This document shows, piece after piece, positions 36,311 through 48,199 of a DNA stretch of 64,000 nt. Position numbers and translations under genes: made by a program. How positions within the stretch are numbered: position 1 is the first letter of the stretch; each line of letters opens with the position of its first letter. Source of the DNA: Mesostigma viride (Eukaryota; Streptophyta; Mesostigmatophyceae; Mesostigmatales; Mesostigmataceae); NCBI GenBank assembly GCA_009746045.1, contig RPFO01001805.1, positions 26,814-90,813 on the forward strand, in the 5' to 3' direction. The notes beneath the pieces were generated by a model. It was not told the DNA's origin. It did no database searches and saw only the letters and a list, made by a program, of their open reading frames with translations.

Positions 36311-39289
36311 TCACGGGAAACACGGGTGCCAATCCATGTCTCCCGGCAGGCACCCAGTCCGTTTCCCACCCGGGAGCGTCCAATCGTTGTGCGGCCGAAA
36401 GCCGGTCGCGATCCCATCAAACGACATCACATCGTTGAAGATCTCGTACACGGGCGGGGGCCACGTGACCATCGCCGCCAGCTCAACCACCGTCGAATAG
36501 ACGTTGCTGAGCGCTGCGCCGATGATCGCGCCCGCCTGCGCCATGAGGACCACCTCGGCTAATAATAGCGCCACCTGGTCCACTGTCGGGTCAGCAATGG
36601 GACCTTCCACCTCCCCACCCGTAATTGACCGATCAGCCGCCCTAGTGCTAATGGAATGACCATTCTCGATACTACCAGTGAAATTAAGACTGTCCAGACT
36701 AGAGAAACTGCCATTCCTCCTCCCTCTCCTCGTCTCATTCGTCTGCTGCTTATTCATCAAGACGTTGTTCTTGCGGTAGTACTTTCTCATCGCCTGGGAC
36801 CCCATCTCGCCTCCTACTCTGGCATACGCAACCTTGTCCTCCCCTAGCGCCACCACCCGCCCAAAGAAAACGTGCGCAAAGTCCCTTGCCGCGTGCACGT
36901 CGTCCGACATGACGTGCGCCACGTCCAGCCCGAGCATGCCGCCCACCGCATTGGCATATTCTGCGAACCGGTACGTGTCACCGGCGCCCCGCCCTGTATT
37001 ATGCTCATCCCCGTGACGAATGTGGACCGCGATCGTCTCCCCCACACCCACACCACCGCGGCTGTGCATGCTACCAGCTGCCCCTGCACGAATAGAAGAC
37101 TTGCGGTTGTTGTGCCGCCTTTGCAACGAAAAATGGGCCATCGACCCACTTCCCCCCCACTTGAACTCTCGCGAGCGACGGCCCCGCCCTGCCCCGAAAG
37201 AGGGGAATGATGTAAACCGGAAGATGTTTGCATCATTCCTCTGCGACCGGCCCATGAGACCGGCCCCTGTGATTGGCCCATGAGGCGATGGGACCCTTCT
37301 TCCATCAGCCGACCCCGCCGCCCCCTCTTCCCTCGACCGCCGTGAAAGAGCTTCCACTTGTTTACTTGACGCTCGATGAACTTCCCTCAACTCTCGGCGC
37401 CCCCGACTGCCCTGATCTTGGGCCCAATGTTGAGCTGCCGCCGCATCAGAGCCCGGCCAAGGAGCCGTCCCGTTGCTGTTTGCACTGCCGCTGTTCCCGT
37501 TGTTGTTGATGTTGCCGGGTCCACCTCCAGGGTGGGGTGAACGCGGCAGGGCGCCGCGTGCGTACTGTCGCCGCCGGTCGGCTCGCCTGTCGCTGGCAGC
37601 AATAACATCATTATTAAAGTGCCGGCCGCCCGGTGGCCCTGCCATCCAGGGTGGAACCGGCCCCGATGAGGCCACACCATGATCACCACCACCAAGAACA
37701 GCACCGAGATGGCTACCACCGCCGTCAATGTCCCTATTACCACCACGAGCACCCCCACCGCCGCCTCCTAGGCTGTGCGGAAGCAACCCCGCTACGCCAT
37801 CATCTAAACCATCATCACCACCACCACCATCATCACCACCATCGCCACCACCACGCAGCCGGCCCGCTCGTTGCCAAGTGCCTCGTCCGGGGTGACTGCC
37901 GGGAGAATTATTAGAGCCAGGGTGACGGGCGGGAGAATCAGTGCCCGGATGAGGGCCGTGCTCATGACGATCCGGATGTTGGGGCCTAAGGTTGCGACGG
38001 CTGGGGTCGTGGGGGCCAGGCGGGCTGACTAACCCCACCGCCAGCCCCAGCCAGCCCGCGACGCGGGGAATGTAGTCGCGCAGCACCGGCCCCGGCCGCA
38101 GGAGGAACGACGTGGCCTCACTTAACACCGCCAGGGTGCCCCTCAGGCCCCACCGCGCGGCCACCTCAGCGGCCATCTCTCCCGACAGCCCCGGGCGCAT
38201 GACCTCGAACACAACCAGGCCGCTGAGGGTGGGGGTGGGTGGGGTGGTGAAGGTCGTGGTGGTGGCTGTGGTGGTTGTGGCGGGGCCGCCGGTGGGGGTG
38301 GGGGTGGGGGTAAGGGGGGGGTGGGGGAGTGTCCCATCCGGTGGTGCTTCAACCGCGGGATCCCCTTCCGGCGTTCCATTGCGAAGCGGCGGTTCTTCCC
38401 GGCCCCATCCGGGCAAAACTCCTGGGGGAGGGGTATGCGCCCCCTGATGGGGGGTGGTGGTCGTCCCAACTGGGCGGGTGGTTGTAGAAGGACCCGCGCT
38501 GTCGCAGGAGCAGTTGGACAGCGGCGCAAAGTAGCAATCGTGCAGGCGGCGGGTCGGGCACAAGGGCGCGAATGCAAGGTTGTCGGTCGGGTACAGGCAA
38601 CTCGTGTGGTCCAAGGGGCGCGTGTCGGTGAGGTCCTTGTCGAAACGCACCTCGACGAGCGTGCAGTTGGACAGCACCGCATGGAGGAGGCACGAGGCCT
38701 CGCCCCGCAGCTTGGAGAAGAGCTGGCCGTGGGCGCGCAGCACACACGCGCACAGCCTGGGGCGCGAGGAGCAGTCCGAGGGGAACTGGTTCGCCAGAAT
38801 CGCGTCGTGCCAGCGCTGCCTAGCGGGGCCCCGAACAGCGGGGCCCTGGTGGAACAGGTCCGTCAGCAGCAGCGCGCCGGCACTAGAAGCGGCACCGTCA
38901 CTAGCAGCACCAGCAGCAGCACCGCCGGCACTAGCAGCAGCACCATACGCACTAGCAGCAGCACCGGCACTAACGGCAGCACCAGTGGTGGCGGCGGCAC
39001 CGTCGGCGCTAGCGGCAGCAGCAGTGGAACCGAAGGCGGAAGGATCCTCCGTGACAGGAGAAGCGGTGATATGCGCCGGAGCGGCGGTGACGGCGCCAGT
39101 AGTAAAGGGGTCATCGTGGGCCGCAGCGGTACCAGCCGTGGAAAGATCTGCCGTGGAAGGGTCATCACCATGAGTGTAGGGGGCGGCCGCAAGTAGTGCT
39201 GTGGAGAGGAGCAGCTGTATTAGGAGGCAGGAAGCAAGGAGCCGCCAGCTCACACATGGCGTACTGGTTTGAGGGCGGCGGTGGAGCAT
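36311..39289 (-). CDS. Putative type II membrane glycosyltransferase (GT23 fucosyltransferase-like), 992 aa
   Basis: ATG at 39289 chosen; the open frame extends 11 codons further to a TTG. Residues about 15-36 (RLLASCLLIQLLLSTALLAA) form a signal-anchor. A Thr/Ala/Ser-rich stem follows. Residues about 185-275 are Cys-rich (CSSRPRLCACVLRAHGQLFS ... CLYPTDNLAFAPLCPTRRLH). After a long Gly/Pro/His low-complexity region, residues about 755-990 contain VHIRHGDEH, VAHVMSDDVHAARDFAHVF and LLLAEVVLMAQAGAIIGAAL. This arrangement resembles the nucleotide-sugar-binding motifs of alpha-1,6-fucosyltransferases (FUT8 type): an HxRxxDE-like loop, a later DD, and a hydrophobic helix before SNV. It probably acts in the Golgi on glycoproteins. 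It is unlike the viral island in size and is the best candidate host gene. Some of the low-complexity parts could be unrecognised introns. Confidence 0.5.
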   Translation of the reverse strand: MLHRRPQTSTPCVSWRLLASCLLIQLLLSTALLAAAPYTHGDDPSTADLSTAGTAAAHDDPFTTGAVTAAPAHITASPVTEDPSAFGSTAAAASADGAAATTGAAVSAGAAASAYGAAASAGGAAAGAASDGAASSAGALLLTDLFHQGPAVRGPARQRWHDAILANQFPSDCSSRPRLCACVLRAHGQLFSKLRGEASCLLHAVLSNCTLVEVRFDKDLTDTRPLDHTSCLYPTDNLAFAPLCPTRRLHDCYFAPLSNCSCDSAGPSTTTRPVGTTTTPHQGAHTPPPGVLPGWGREEPPLRNGTPEGDPAVEAPPDGTLPHPPLTPTPTPTGGPATTTTATTTTFTTPPTPTLSGLVVFEVMRPGLSGEMAAEVAARWGLRGTLAVLSEATSFLLRPGPVLRDYIPRVAGWLGLAVGLVSPPGPHDPSRRNLRPQHPDRHEHGPHPGTDSPARHPGSNNSPGSHPGRGTWQRAGRLRGGGDGGDDGGGGDDGLDDGVAGLLPHSLGGGGGGARGGNRDIDGGGSHLGAVLGGGDHGVASSGPVPPWMAGPPGGRHFNNDVIAASDRRADRRRQYARGALPRSPHPGGGPGNINNNGNSGSANSNGTAPWPGSDAAAAQHWAQDQGSRGRRELREVHRASSKQVEALSRRSREEGAAGSADGRRVPSPHGPITGAGLMGRSQRNDANIFRFTSFPSFGAGRGRRSREFKWGGSGSMAHFSLQRRHNNRKSSIRAGAAGSMHSRGGVGVGETIAVHIRHGDEHNTGRGAGDTYRFAEYANAVGGMLGLDVAHVMSDDVHAARDFAHVFFGRVVALGEDKVAYARVGGEMGSQAMRKYYRKNNVLMNKQQTNETRRGRRNGSFSSLDSLNFTGSIENGHSISTRAADRSITGGEVEGPIADPTVDQVALLLAEVVLMAQAGAIIGAALSNVYSTVVELAAMVTWPPPVYEIFNDVMSFDGIATGFRPHNDWTLPGGKRTGCLPGDMDWHPCFP

Positions 39290-39322
39290 GCTCGCCGCCG
39301 TGGACAAAAGTAGGATGCTCAA

Positions 39323-39770
39323 CGCCGATCACACGGAAACTGCCATGAGCCTTCTCGAGTAGGCCAGCAGCCGGTTCTCTCTCGATATATTGTGTACGTG
39401 TAGGCCTCTCTCGATGTCTTGTGTCCGCCAGCTGGCTCACGTCGCAGCACCTGCGGCCGTGCGAGTTACAGGGTGGCTCCCAGGGGCAGCGAGGGCGCGG
39501 TCGAGCCACGTCGTCTTGTTCACGAGGCAGCTGCAGCCGGGGCAGGCGCGTGGTGATATGCGGTTATGATGACTGACCACGTGACGTCGGCGCGGAAGCG
39601 AGAATGCTAGCATCACCTGGCAGAATCTAAATCAGGGACTCGAGCGGCTCATGAGCCATGAGCCTACGCGACTGATCCGCAAATTGTTAGGGGGGAGTAA
39701 TACGAATAACCGGTTCCATTACACAGATTGACAGCGCCCCTGCGGGAGACGCGTTTTCCTGCAGCAGTCA
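39323..39770. other. Upstream region of the glycosyltransferase-like gene
   Basis: No gene supported. It includes GGTCGAGCCACG and GTGTACGTGTAGG-type sequence but no clear TATA element. Confidence 0.35.
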
Positions 39771-39925
39771 ACCTTGTCGAGCCTTGTCGAGCCTTGTCGA
39801 CCCTTGTCGAGCGTTGTTGAGCCTTGTTGAGCCTCGTCGAGCCTCGTCGTCCGTCGAGCCTTGTCGAGCCTTGTCGAGCCTTGTCAATCAGTTAGCCTTG
39901 TCGAGCAGTCAGCCTTGTCTGGCAG
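39771..39925 (+). repeat. Decamer tandem repeat CCTTGTCGAG
   Basis: The unit CCTTGTCGAG and one-base variants (GTTGTTGAG, CTCGTCGAG) repeat about twelve times. Confidence 0.85.
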
Positions 39926-40731
39926 GCCCGCTCTACTGTACACGGAAAGTTGGGGGGGGTAAAACCGTAAAAGGGGATTTCTTATTCAGGGGCCCAGTGG
40001 CCTCCAGGACAGGCGCGCCGCGCCAGACTCGCCCGCTTTGGGCTTTGGGCGTCTTGGAATTTGGCTTTGGGCGTCTTGGAAGTTGGCTTTGGGCGTTTGG
40101 CTCTTTTGGCACAAAGGCCGAGCAGATTTCTACACTACACTGGTACTACGTAAAAAGCACAGACTGGTGCGGCGTAACATTTTTAAACTTGGTAAAATTA
40201 CCGCCGCACAGCCAGCCAGAACTGGACAAGGTGATGGCCGCAAGTAGTCGTTGCTGGGCTATCGTATTTGTAGCATGGGGCGTTTCACCGAGTCCGGCTA
40301 CGGTTAGCATGATGGGGAGGATTCCTAACCTTCATTATGTGGGTTAAGTAGGGGTGCTCATAGTGGCCGGTTTCCCTCGCTTCCTTGTAAACTGGGCTCT
40401 GTGTCAAGATCACAGACGACCGGGTAAGTATTTGTTCCAGTCTGTTCTAGTTTGTATGACGCCCGGCCTGCTATTAGGCGTTCTTGTTATTGTCGTTCAT
40501 CATCGCCGTGACCGTCGTGGCCAGCAGCGTGCTTCTTTACATACCCGGATGGTGTCGACTTGTCTATTGATAGCGCATTGGTGAATATCGCTGCATGGAG
40601 GAATATCGGCTACAACCCGCGGGAAAGTGCTGGCTCCAATGTGCTTTTTGTATGCAGGATGACGGCACTGCCAAGCCGGAGACGAATATGACGCTCGTTA
40701 TAATGCCAGTCATTCAGACCGACTGCGCGAC
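39926..40731. other. Gene-free stretch with a small GC-rich repeat
   Basis: GGCTTTGGGCGTCTTGGAA repeats about three times near 40040-40100. The remaining open frames are short and overlap. No gene supported. Confidence 0.4.
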
Positions 40732-41340
40732 TGGTTGTGGGATACACGTTCCTGGACTTGTGGGATGTGTTCCTTGTTGTGGGATACTTGTTCTTGGTTG
40801 TGGGGTAGCAGTTCCTGGTTGTGGGATACACATTCCTGGTTGTGGGATAGCAGTTCTTGGTTGTGGGATGTGTTCCTGGTTGTGGGATGCACGTTCCTGG
40901 TTGTGAGATGTGTTGCTGGTTGTGGGATACTTGTTCCTGGTTGTGGAATGTGTTCGTGGCTGTGGGATGCACGTTCCTGGTTGTGGGAAGCACGTTCCTG
41001 GTTGTGGGATGCACGTTCCTGCTTGTGGGATACTTGTTCCTGGTGGTGGGATACACGTTCCTGGTTGTGGGATAGTCGTTCGTGGTTGTGGGATGTGTTC
41101 CTGGTTGTGGGATACTTGTTCCTGGTTGTGGGATACTTGTTCCTGGTTGTGGGATACTTGTTCCTGGTTGTGGGATACTTGTTCACGGTTGTGGGATGTG
41201 TTGCTGGTTGTGGGATACACGTTCCTGGTGGTGGGATACTTGTTCCTGGTGGTGGGAAGCACGTTCCTGGTTGTGGGATACTTGTTCCTGGTTGTGGGAT
41301 GCACGTTCCTGGTTGTGGGGTACTCGTTCCTGGTTGTGAC
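40732..41340 (+). repeat. 21-bp minisatellite, about 30 units
   Basis: The unit is CTTGTTCCTGGTTGTGGGATA with GATGCACG, GATGTGTT and TACACG variants. Because the unit is a multiple of three and lacks stops, all frames on both strands stay open over 600 bp. These frames (WDTCSWLW or TTRNKYP repeats) are not genes. Confidence 0.9.
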
Positions 41341-41457
41341 ATGCCCTCGTTGGCTAGCTTGTGGCTGCATGCTCCATTTCAGGGATGTATGTTACATTAA
41401 GCACGAGCTAGATATTGTGTGTGTTACATATGCTCCCAACGGAAATATGTCATTCTA

Positions 41458-41620
41458 GTCGCTCTATACGTAAGCCAGCCATAATTTCAATGCACAAGGC
41501 TACACATTTCCATCTCCATTCATATTCGTCATCCTGAAAGACTCGAGAACGCAGACAAGATAACAACGGCAGGCTCGAGCTACCATGGTCCGGATTCTCC
41601 CGATTTCTGGCCTGCGCTGA
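41458..41620 (+). repeat. SINE-like repeat R, copy 4
   Basis: Contains TAAGCCAGCCATAATTTCAA through GATTTCTGGCCTGCGCT. It lacks the usual GGTTGTCTCC 3' end. An inverted 3'-end fragment (CAGACAACCAGTTCAGGCC) lies just downstream at about 41640. Confidence 0.65.
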
Positions 41621-41817
41621 AATTAAGAATTCCATATCAAGCAGACAACCAGTTCAGGCCAGAAATCAATGATTAATGAGTTAATAATTAATTAATAAAC
41701 ACGTGACTGCGTCTTGTGAGCAAAAGTCCTCAGTGGGAGGGCAACATGGGATTAATTAATTAATTAAACCTGTGCTCCCGTTGGGGAGTCACGGAGCATT
41801 AGTTACCCCGATCGCGA

Positions 41818-41970
41818 TGGATGGATGGAAGGATGGATGGATGGATGGATGGATGGATGGATGGATGGATGGATGGATGGATGGATGGATGGATGGATGG
41901 ATGGATGGATGGATGGATGGATGGATGGATGGATGGATGGATGGATGGATGGATGGATGGATGGATGGAT
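41818..41970 (+). repeat. (ATGG)n microsatellite
   Basis: About 38 uninterrupted ATGG units. It lies between the 3' TTAATTAA tail of the LINE and a degenerate GCTCCCGTTGGGGAGTCACG sequence. Confidence 0.95.
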
Positions 41971-42209
41971 TAATTAATTAATTAATAGACACGTGACTGC
42001 GTCACGTGAGCATAAGTCCTCAGTGGGAGGGGAACATGGGATGGAATGGATGGTATAAGCTATCTAGGTCCTAGTTACAGGGGTGTGGGCACCGCGGCCC
42101 GAATCGCTATGAATGCCATACTTGGTCACACGCGGAGCCCCCACAGACTTGGGGGTGGTCTCCTTCATCACTACTTGCCATCTATCCTTGCGCACCATCT
42201 GCCTCCATA

Positions 42210-45200
42210 TTATACAGACAAACCAGGAGGCTGCCCGGGGGTGAGCCCGTCACGTCTAGTGTAGCCCATGTCCATGCCGAGTCTATCACGAAAAGTCCAC
42301 GGGTGGCGGCCCTGCCGCGCGCGGCCGGGGGCACGCCAGGTGAGGACATATCGCCCAGGCTGGGCGGGCTTGGTGCCAGCTAGTCTATCTGATGTATCTA
42401 CCTGATCTGTGCGGGCCAGGTGCCCGGCTAGGCCCAGGCGCCTGTGCCTAATAATGTGGGAAACATAGGGCAAATCAGCGTACAAATCCTCATTACTCAT
42501 GTGCAAACCAAGGGGGATGTGAAGGGCCTGGCGCAGCATCTTGGTGACGGCGCCGTCGAGTCGTTGCTCCAGCTCCTGCGTCAGTGTCCACGTCTCGGCG
42601 CCGTAGGTCAGGATCGTCAGAATGACGACCTTGAAGAGGTCACGCTTGACGATCCGGGTTAGGGCGGGGTTGCTCCACCAGCGGCGGTGGTCATGGAGGT
42701 GCGCCCACGCCATGCCGATCCGTGTCGTCATGTCGTCCTCGCAGTCGGGAAGCCAACTGCCGAGCAGCTTGAAGCGGCCTGAAGGAGGGTAGTTGACCTC
42801 GGCATCGTCTAAGAGGCGGAGTGTGGGTGGGGGCCCTGCCATGCCGAGGGCCAGGGCCTCCGTTTTGGGGCTGATTTCTAGACCAACCGCCCGAGCCTCG
42901 AGCGCCAGGCAGTCCAGCCAAAGTTGGGCAGACTCCGGCTTCTCGATGAGCGTGATGTCGTCGGCATAAATGAGGTCAGCTAGTAAATTCTGCTTGTTAG
43001 TCGGCCCCCCTTCCCCAAGCTCGTTCGTGATCGCTAGGCCAGGGGCACGGCCTGCAATGCTAGCAAAGCGAGCACGTGCCTGGCGCATAACATAATCCAC
43101 TACAATAATAAACAGGTACGGCGACAGGACGCAACCCTGCCAGACGCCGGTCTGCAGTGGGCAGGGCGGGGTAATGCCGTGTTGAGTGCGCACCGAAGTG
43201 GTCGACCCCTCATACAGCGTGCGGATGACGGTAATCAGGGGAGTGGGGACGCGAGCGCGAGCAAGTACAGCCCATAGAGCGTCCCAGAGGACAGAATCAA
43301 AAGCCTTGATGAAGTCGACGAAGATCAGGATGGCGGGAAACTCACCAGGTTGCAGGAGAGCGATTTCCTCGAAGAGGCGACGCGCGACGAAGATGGCCAT
43401 GACGGTGTTGCGCCCAGGACGGAAGCCCATTTGACTTTCCCCAAGGTGACAGTCGAGAGCAGAACGAAGGCGGTTGAGGATCATGCGCATGAACAACTTG
43501 AGTGCGGCGCTCTGGATGCAGACTCCTCTGTAGTTGGCGGGGTCGTCAGGGGAACCTTTGTTTTTGTACAGCATAATACGGTAGCTGTGCTGCCACTCAG
43601 GAATCGGCGGCGCGTCGGCAAGCAGGATCCGGTTGCAGACGTCAAGCAGGAACCCCGTGAGCGCCGTCAGCTTAATCACCGGGGCTGGGAGCTGGTCAGG
43701 TCCAACGGCGGCATAGAAGCGGAGTTGCTTGGCGGCGGTGCTCAGCTCGAGCTCGGTGAACGGCGGGAGCTCGTTGGGGTCGGCCAGGGGTTCCGTCAGG
43801 GCTGGGTACGTGTAGTCCTGCTCAGCGGCGGGCGGCGTGGGCGGCGCAGGGACGTCCGCAGGCGCTACTGCCAGGCGTGCGGCCGCCAGAGGGCCAAGCG
43901 GCGGAGGCGGCGGGGGGGCGCCGAGCAGCCGGGACTGGGAGGAATACCACTGGTCGAGCTGCTGCTGCGGTGAGCCAGAGAGCGTCCGCGGCGCCGGCTG
44001 CGCGCCGCCGGCGGGCCGTTGGGCGTGACGCAGGCGGGTCCAGGCGTACTTGCCGTGCTGGTCCTTGAGGTGGGCGAAGTACTCGCGGACATGAAGGTCC
44101 TCCTGCTCCTTGGTCGCCTGCCGGATGGCCGAGTGGTAATCGGCTTTGAGGCGGGCGTAGCGGGCGGGGTCGCTGTTGTCGCGCAGGGCTTGCCGGGCCT
44201 GGATGACGGCGGGGAGCCGGTGCAGGCTGGTGAAGCGGGGCGGGCGGCGGGGGGGCAGTAGGGCCCCGGCCGCGGGCAGCTTGTCAGCGAGGTGCCGAAG
44301 GGCCGATGCCGGGCCGGCAGCGAACAGCTGGGCGTGGCTGGCCGGGATGTCCAGCGCGTCGACGAACGCCTCTGCGCGCGCTTGTGGGCGCGTTTTTCAG
44401 GGAAGTCCTCCAGAGCGTCGTCAGATTTCTCGAGCAACTGAAGTGTGCGCAAATCAGGTGGTGCCACGTGCTTACGAAAGGGCGAGGGGAATCGCAGGCG
44501 GATGCGGGCGGTGACGATGCGATGATCGGAGCGCACCAGGGGGATCACATGCGAGCGAGCAGCTAGTACAGATCCTTGATGACGCTTGCGCATTACAACA
44601 TAGTCAATGCAGCGTTCAGTGCCAGTTGGCGAGGTGTGTGTGACCAAAGCATCTGGACTATGTGGAAAGCGGGTGTTGGCAGTGACCAAATCGCATGTCG
44701 TAAGCAAATCAGCAAAAAGTTCAGTGTTGGCATTGGAGACCGTACCGTTGGGGGCGTGCTGACATCCGCCAGTACCCGGTGGTAGCGTGGCGTTGGCGTC
44801 CAGCAGCAGAGCGAGGTAGTTGCGACCAGGGATGCCGTTCGCCAGGTTCTCCAGCGCTGCAAAGAAGTCCTTGCGGTCTTGTTCTGGGTGGCCGGAGTGG
44901 GGTGCGTAACCAACGCCCACCGTCAGGGCGTAGGTCGAGTGGCCCTCCATCGAATGAAAAGTGGCCACGAGGAGCCGAGCGTTGACCAGCTGGGGTTCGC
45001 CCATGTGGCGTACGGCGAGCGGGGAGCAGAGGAGACCGACGCCCCCGTTCCCGGTGCCGTCGCCGCCTCCGTAGTAGAACCGCCAGCCGTCGATGTCGTC
45101 AGCAACAAGGGCAGTTGATCCGCGGGCCGATGCAGTGCGCCTGTGTTCTTGGATTCCCAGGATGGCGATATTATTGTCGATGCAGAAACCAATAAGATTG

Positions 45201-45695
45201 GAGACTCGATGGCACTGACAGTCGTCACTGCGCAGGCAGTGACAGCGGTCAGCGTCGGGCTGGAGCGTGCGGGCGTTGAAGGTGGCGATGACCAAGGGCG
45301 CGCGTTGACCGAAAAGGGGGTGCAGGCGGGGGTGGGGGCGGAGATGGAGCAGGGTGGTGATGGGGGTGGGGGTGGAGGTGGTGGGGTAGGGGGGCGGGTT
45401 GGGGACTTATGCTTTCAATCACCGTTTCGATTCTTCCTGCCAACGCGTCGAGGCGACGCCGACGGTTGGCTCGGGTGGCCAGGTAGAATGAGTCTGCGTC
45501 TGCACGCATAAGAAATGCGTGCAGTCTGAGGAGGTTTCGGAGGCGGCCGCGCGAGGCGGGGCGACCCTGGCTCACTGCCGACCCGTTGCTCTCTCTCCGA
45601 CAGCCCGAGGGCTGCGAAGGCAAAGGGGCGGGAAGGGGAGTTAGGCAGATCCCACTGCTAGAGCCGCGGAGCCGCGGGGCCGCGAGCGTCATCAT
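42210..45695 (-). pseudogene. LINE ORF2: APE endonuclease and reverse transcriptase, frameshifted
   Basis: The 5' part (45695-45249) includes LRLHAFLMRADADSFYLATR and RIETVIESISPQ. The endonuclease frame (45295-44390) reads IATFNARTLQPD, ILGIQEHRR, VGVGYAPHSG, LLLDANATLPPG and LVRSDHRIVTARI, matching the N, E, D...N and SDH motifs of APE nucleases. A shift near 44390 moves coding to a second frame that runs unbroken to 42210. It contains RT motifs IPEWQHSYRIMLYKNKGSPD, YRGVCIQSAALKLF, FVDFIKAFDSV, GVWQGCVLSPYLF, YADDITLIEK and LTYGAETWTL. Another shift joins the 5' segment to the endonuclease near 45290. The element needs at least two corrections to be intact. Confidence 0.85.
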
Positions 45696-46279
45696 TGATA
45701 GGAGAGAAGGGTTCGCAGCGCGGGCTCCGACTCAGGTGCAAAGCGAACGAATTTATTAGGGGGACGGCCAAGCCTGGCAGCCATACCTGAGCTGAAGTTG
45801 CCCCGGCGGATCCCCACACGTGCTGGGGAGCAGGTGACCGTCGATGCCGGTGGCGATGGCGGTGACGGCGGGGGCCGAGTAGGGGGCTGGGGCGCTGGCA
45901 CGGCGGTATCCATGGGGGTCGCCGTCATTGGAGGAAGGTCCTGGCCGTTAATGCGGACGATGAAGACGCCATTAAAGAGGCGGGCATAGATGCTGCACCG
46001 TAGTTGCGGGTTGGCCTGCTTGGCTGCCCGAGCCTCGTGGACCTCTGGCCGGTTCAGGGCGGCAGCCCGGGCCTCAAGCTGCTCCGGGGTATAGTAATCG
46101 TCGATGCTCAGTTGGGTATCGTGGAGGTTCCGGCGGGCCTTCTGCACCTGCAGTTTGTCCTCCTTGCGGTGGAATTCCACCAAGACAGGGGCGGTGGGGC
46201 CGCCGAGCCGTTGTGCCGTTTTGATGACGACGCTTTGGGCCACGCCGAGCTTCCCCAGGAAGGGGTCGCCCCGGAGGTA
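45692..46279 (-). pseudogene. LINE ORF1, C-terminal part
   Basis: Reads YLRGDPFLGKLGVAQSVVIK, then PVLVEFHRKEDKLQVQKARR and LSIDDYYTPEQLEARAAAL. This is the RRM/C-terminal-domain style of L1-like ORF1 RNA-binding proteins, followed by a Pro/Ser-rich end. Its upstream half lies beyond the TIR element at 49698-50583; joining across the TA duplication gives a continuous frame. Confidence 0.7.
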
Positions 46280-47149
46280 CAGGGGTCACCCGCAGTATCG
46301 CAACAAGAATCGCAACTCAAAAAATTTTTTTTTATCATCCACTTCGATTAAGGGCAGGTATGGGCACACCATGGCACCTTTACTTTTCAAAAGTGATGTT
46401 TGGATGAAAAATGGGAGCGTGCTCGAGTATCGCAACACCCAGTTCCGCAACTGAAAACCCACCAATTCTAGAGTTCCGCAATGCAACAGAATCGCAACAA
46501 ACCTGGCAAGTATACCAAAAGTACGCCGTACACGTGCGCCGGAAGGAATAAATTGTCGCCAATCGGCGTGCAGGATCCGATATGTGCTTGCAATAGTTAA
46601 CGCCGTTGACGATTGATTTGCCGCGCGGTGTTCAGTTCAGTTCAGTGGGATTCATCGCGCGGAAGTCAGTGCAATAATGAACAAAAACAAAAGTGTGCCG
46701 CCTCTTCATTGAATAATCAACGACCTATAATTAGTCTACAACCACTAACCTTTCGTTATCAAACAGTTCCCTAATCATCACGCGCGTCATCGTCTCGTCA
46801 TTGCGCGTCATTACCCCGTCATTGTCCCGCCGACATTACACAGCTATGGTCTTGAGGTATAGTCGGCGCCGTGGCATGTTAAACAAACTGCGTTGTTTCA
46901 TTCACAGTGTGGTTTCATAATGTCGCTCTTTCGAACGGGGATGCATTAGGCAACAATACTGGACAGATTCTGAAAGAGGGTGTGTTTGTGAAGTGGGGAT
47001 GGCAGCGGCCCAGCATTTGCTGGCCGTGCGGGTGCAACTTTGAGGCGACTACATATATCGCCCTGAACCGTCTTTGTTAAAGCGGTGAGACAGTCCAGTG
47101 TTACAGTCCGGCCGCAGGCCGGGCAAGGGAAATGCTGTGTTCACCATGA

Positions 47150-47950
47150 TGCTGCGGGCCGAGGATGGGTGGCTGCATGGAAACGTGAATGCTTGCATCG
47201 AATGGATGGCGGTGTCTGCATGCATGGATTGCACGTGAATGTTCGCAGGATGGGTGGTAATTGCATGGATGCTCGCAGGATGGGTGCTAATTACCCGAAT
47301 CGATATTGCATTAATGCTTGCAGGGATGGATGGTGTTTGCATGCGTGGATACGTGAATGCTTGCAGGGATGGATGGTGTTTGCATGCATGGATACGTGAA
47401 TGCTTGCAGGGATGGGTGGTGTTTGCATGCATGGATACGTAAATGCTTGCAGGGATGGATGGTGTTTGCATGCATGAATGTGTGAATGCTTGCATGGGTG
47501 GATGGTGTTTGCATGCATGGATGGGTGGTGTTTGCATGCATGGATACCTGAAAGCTTGGGGTGGATGGTGTTTGCATGCATGGATACGTGAATGCTTGCA
47601 TGGGTGGATGGTGTTTGCATGCATGGATGCGTGAATGCTTGCACGGATGGGTGGTGTTTGCATGCATGGATACGTGAATGCTTGCCTGGGTGGATGGTGT
47701 TTGCATGCATGGATACGTGAATGCTTGCACGGATGGGTGGTGTTTGCATGCATGGATACGTGAATGCTAGCATGGATGGATGGTGTTTGCATGCATGAAT
47801 GTGTGAATGCTTGGGGTGGATGGTGTTTGCATGCATGGATACGTGAATGCTTGCGTGGATGGATGGTGTTTGCATGCATGGATGCGTGAATGCTTGCAGG
47901 GATGGAAGTGATTGCATGCATGAATACGCGAATGCATGCATGAATGCGAC
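47150..47950 (+). repeat. Minisatellite of about 46-bp units
   Basis: The unit is GGATGGTGTTTGCATGCATG then GATACGTGAATGCTTGCA(G/T)GG(A)T, with variants, present about 16 times. It keeps frames open on both strands (HACKHHPS repeats), which are not genes. Confidence 0.9.
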
Positions 47951-48199
47951 CGAGGACAATGTAAGCACCTTTTAGGGATTAATATAGTGGTGAATATGGG
48001 CAGGCCCCCTGACCCATGTGAGTTATACATGTATTCAAGGAGACAACGATTCCAGTCCATGGCAGGATATATAAAGGATACCAACCCCAAGTCGGTGGGG
48101 GTATGCATGTGACCCAATTCAGTACAAGTGTAATAACAGTGATTCGGGCCGTGGTGCCAGCAACCCTGTCACTCAAGGTTACATTATAGATACTCATTC

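Noticed and set aside
36311-39196. Plus-strand frames of 291 and 197 residues over the glycosyltransferase gene
   Set aside because: Low-complexity shadows of the Ala/Thr/Gly-rich stem region on the other strand.
40610-41400. TTRNKYP / WDTCSWLW repeat proteins
   Set aside because: Translation of the 21-bp minisatellite.
47049-47968. Long frames of HACKHHPS-type repeats
   Set aside because: Translation of a minisatellite; open on several frames and both strands.
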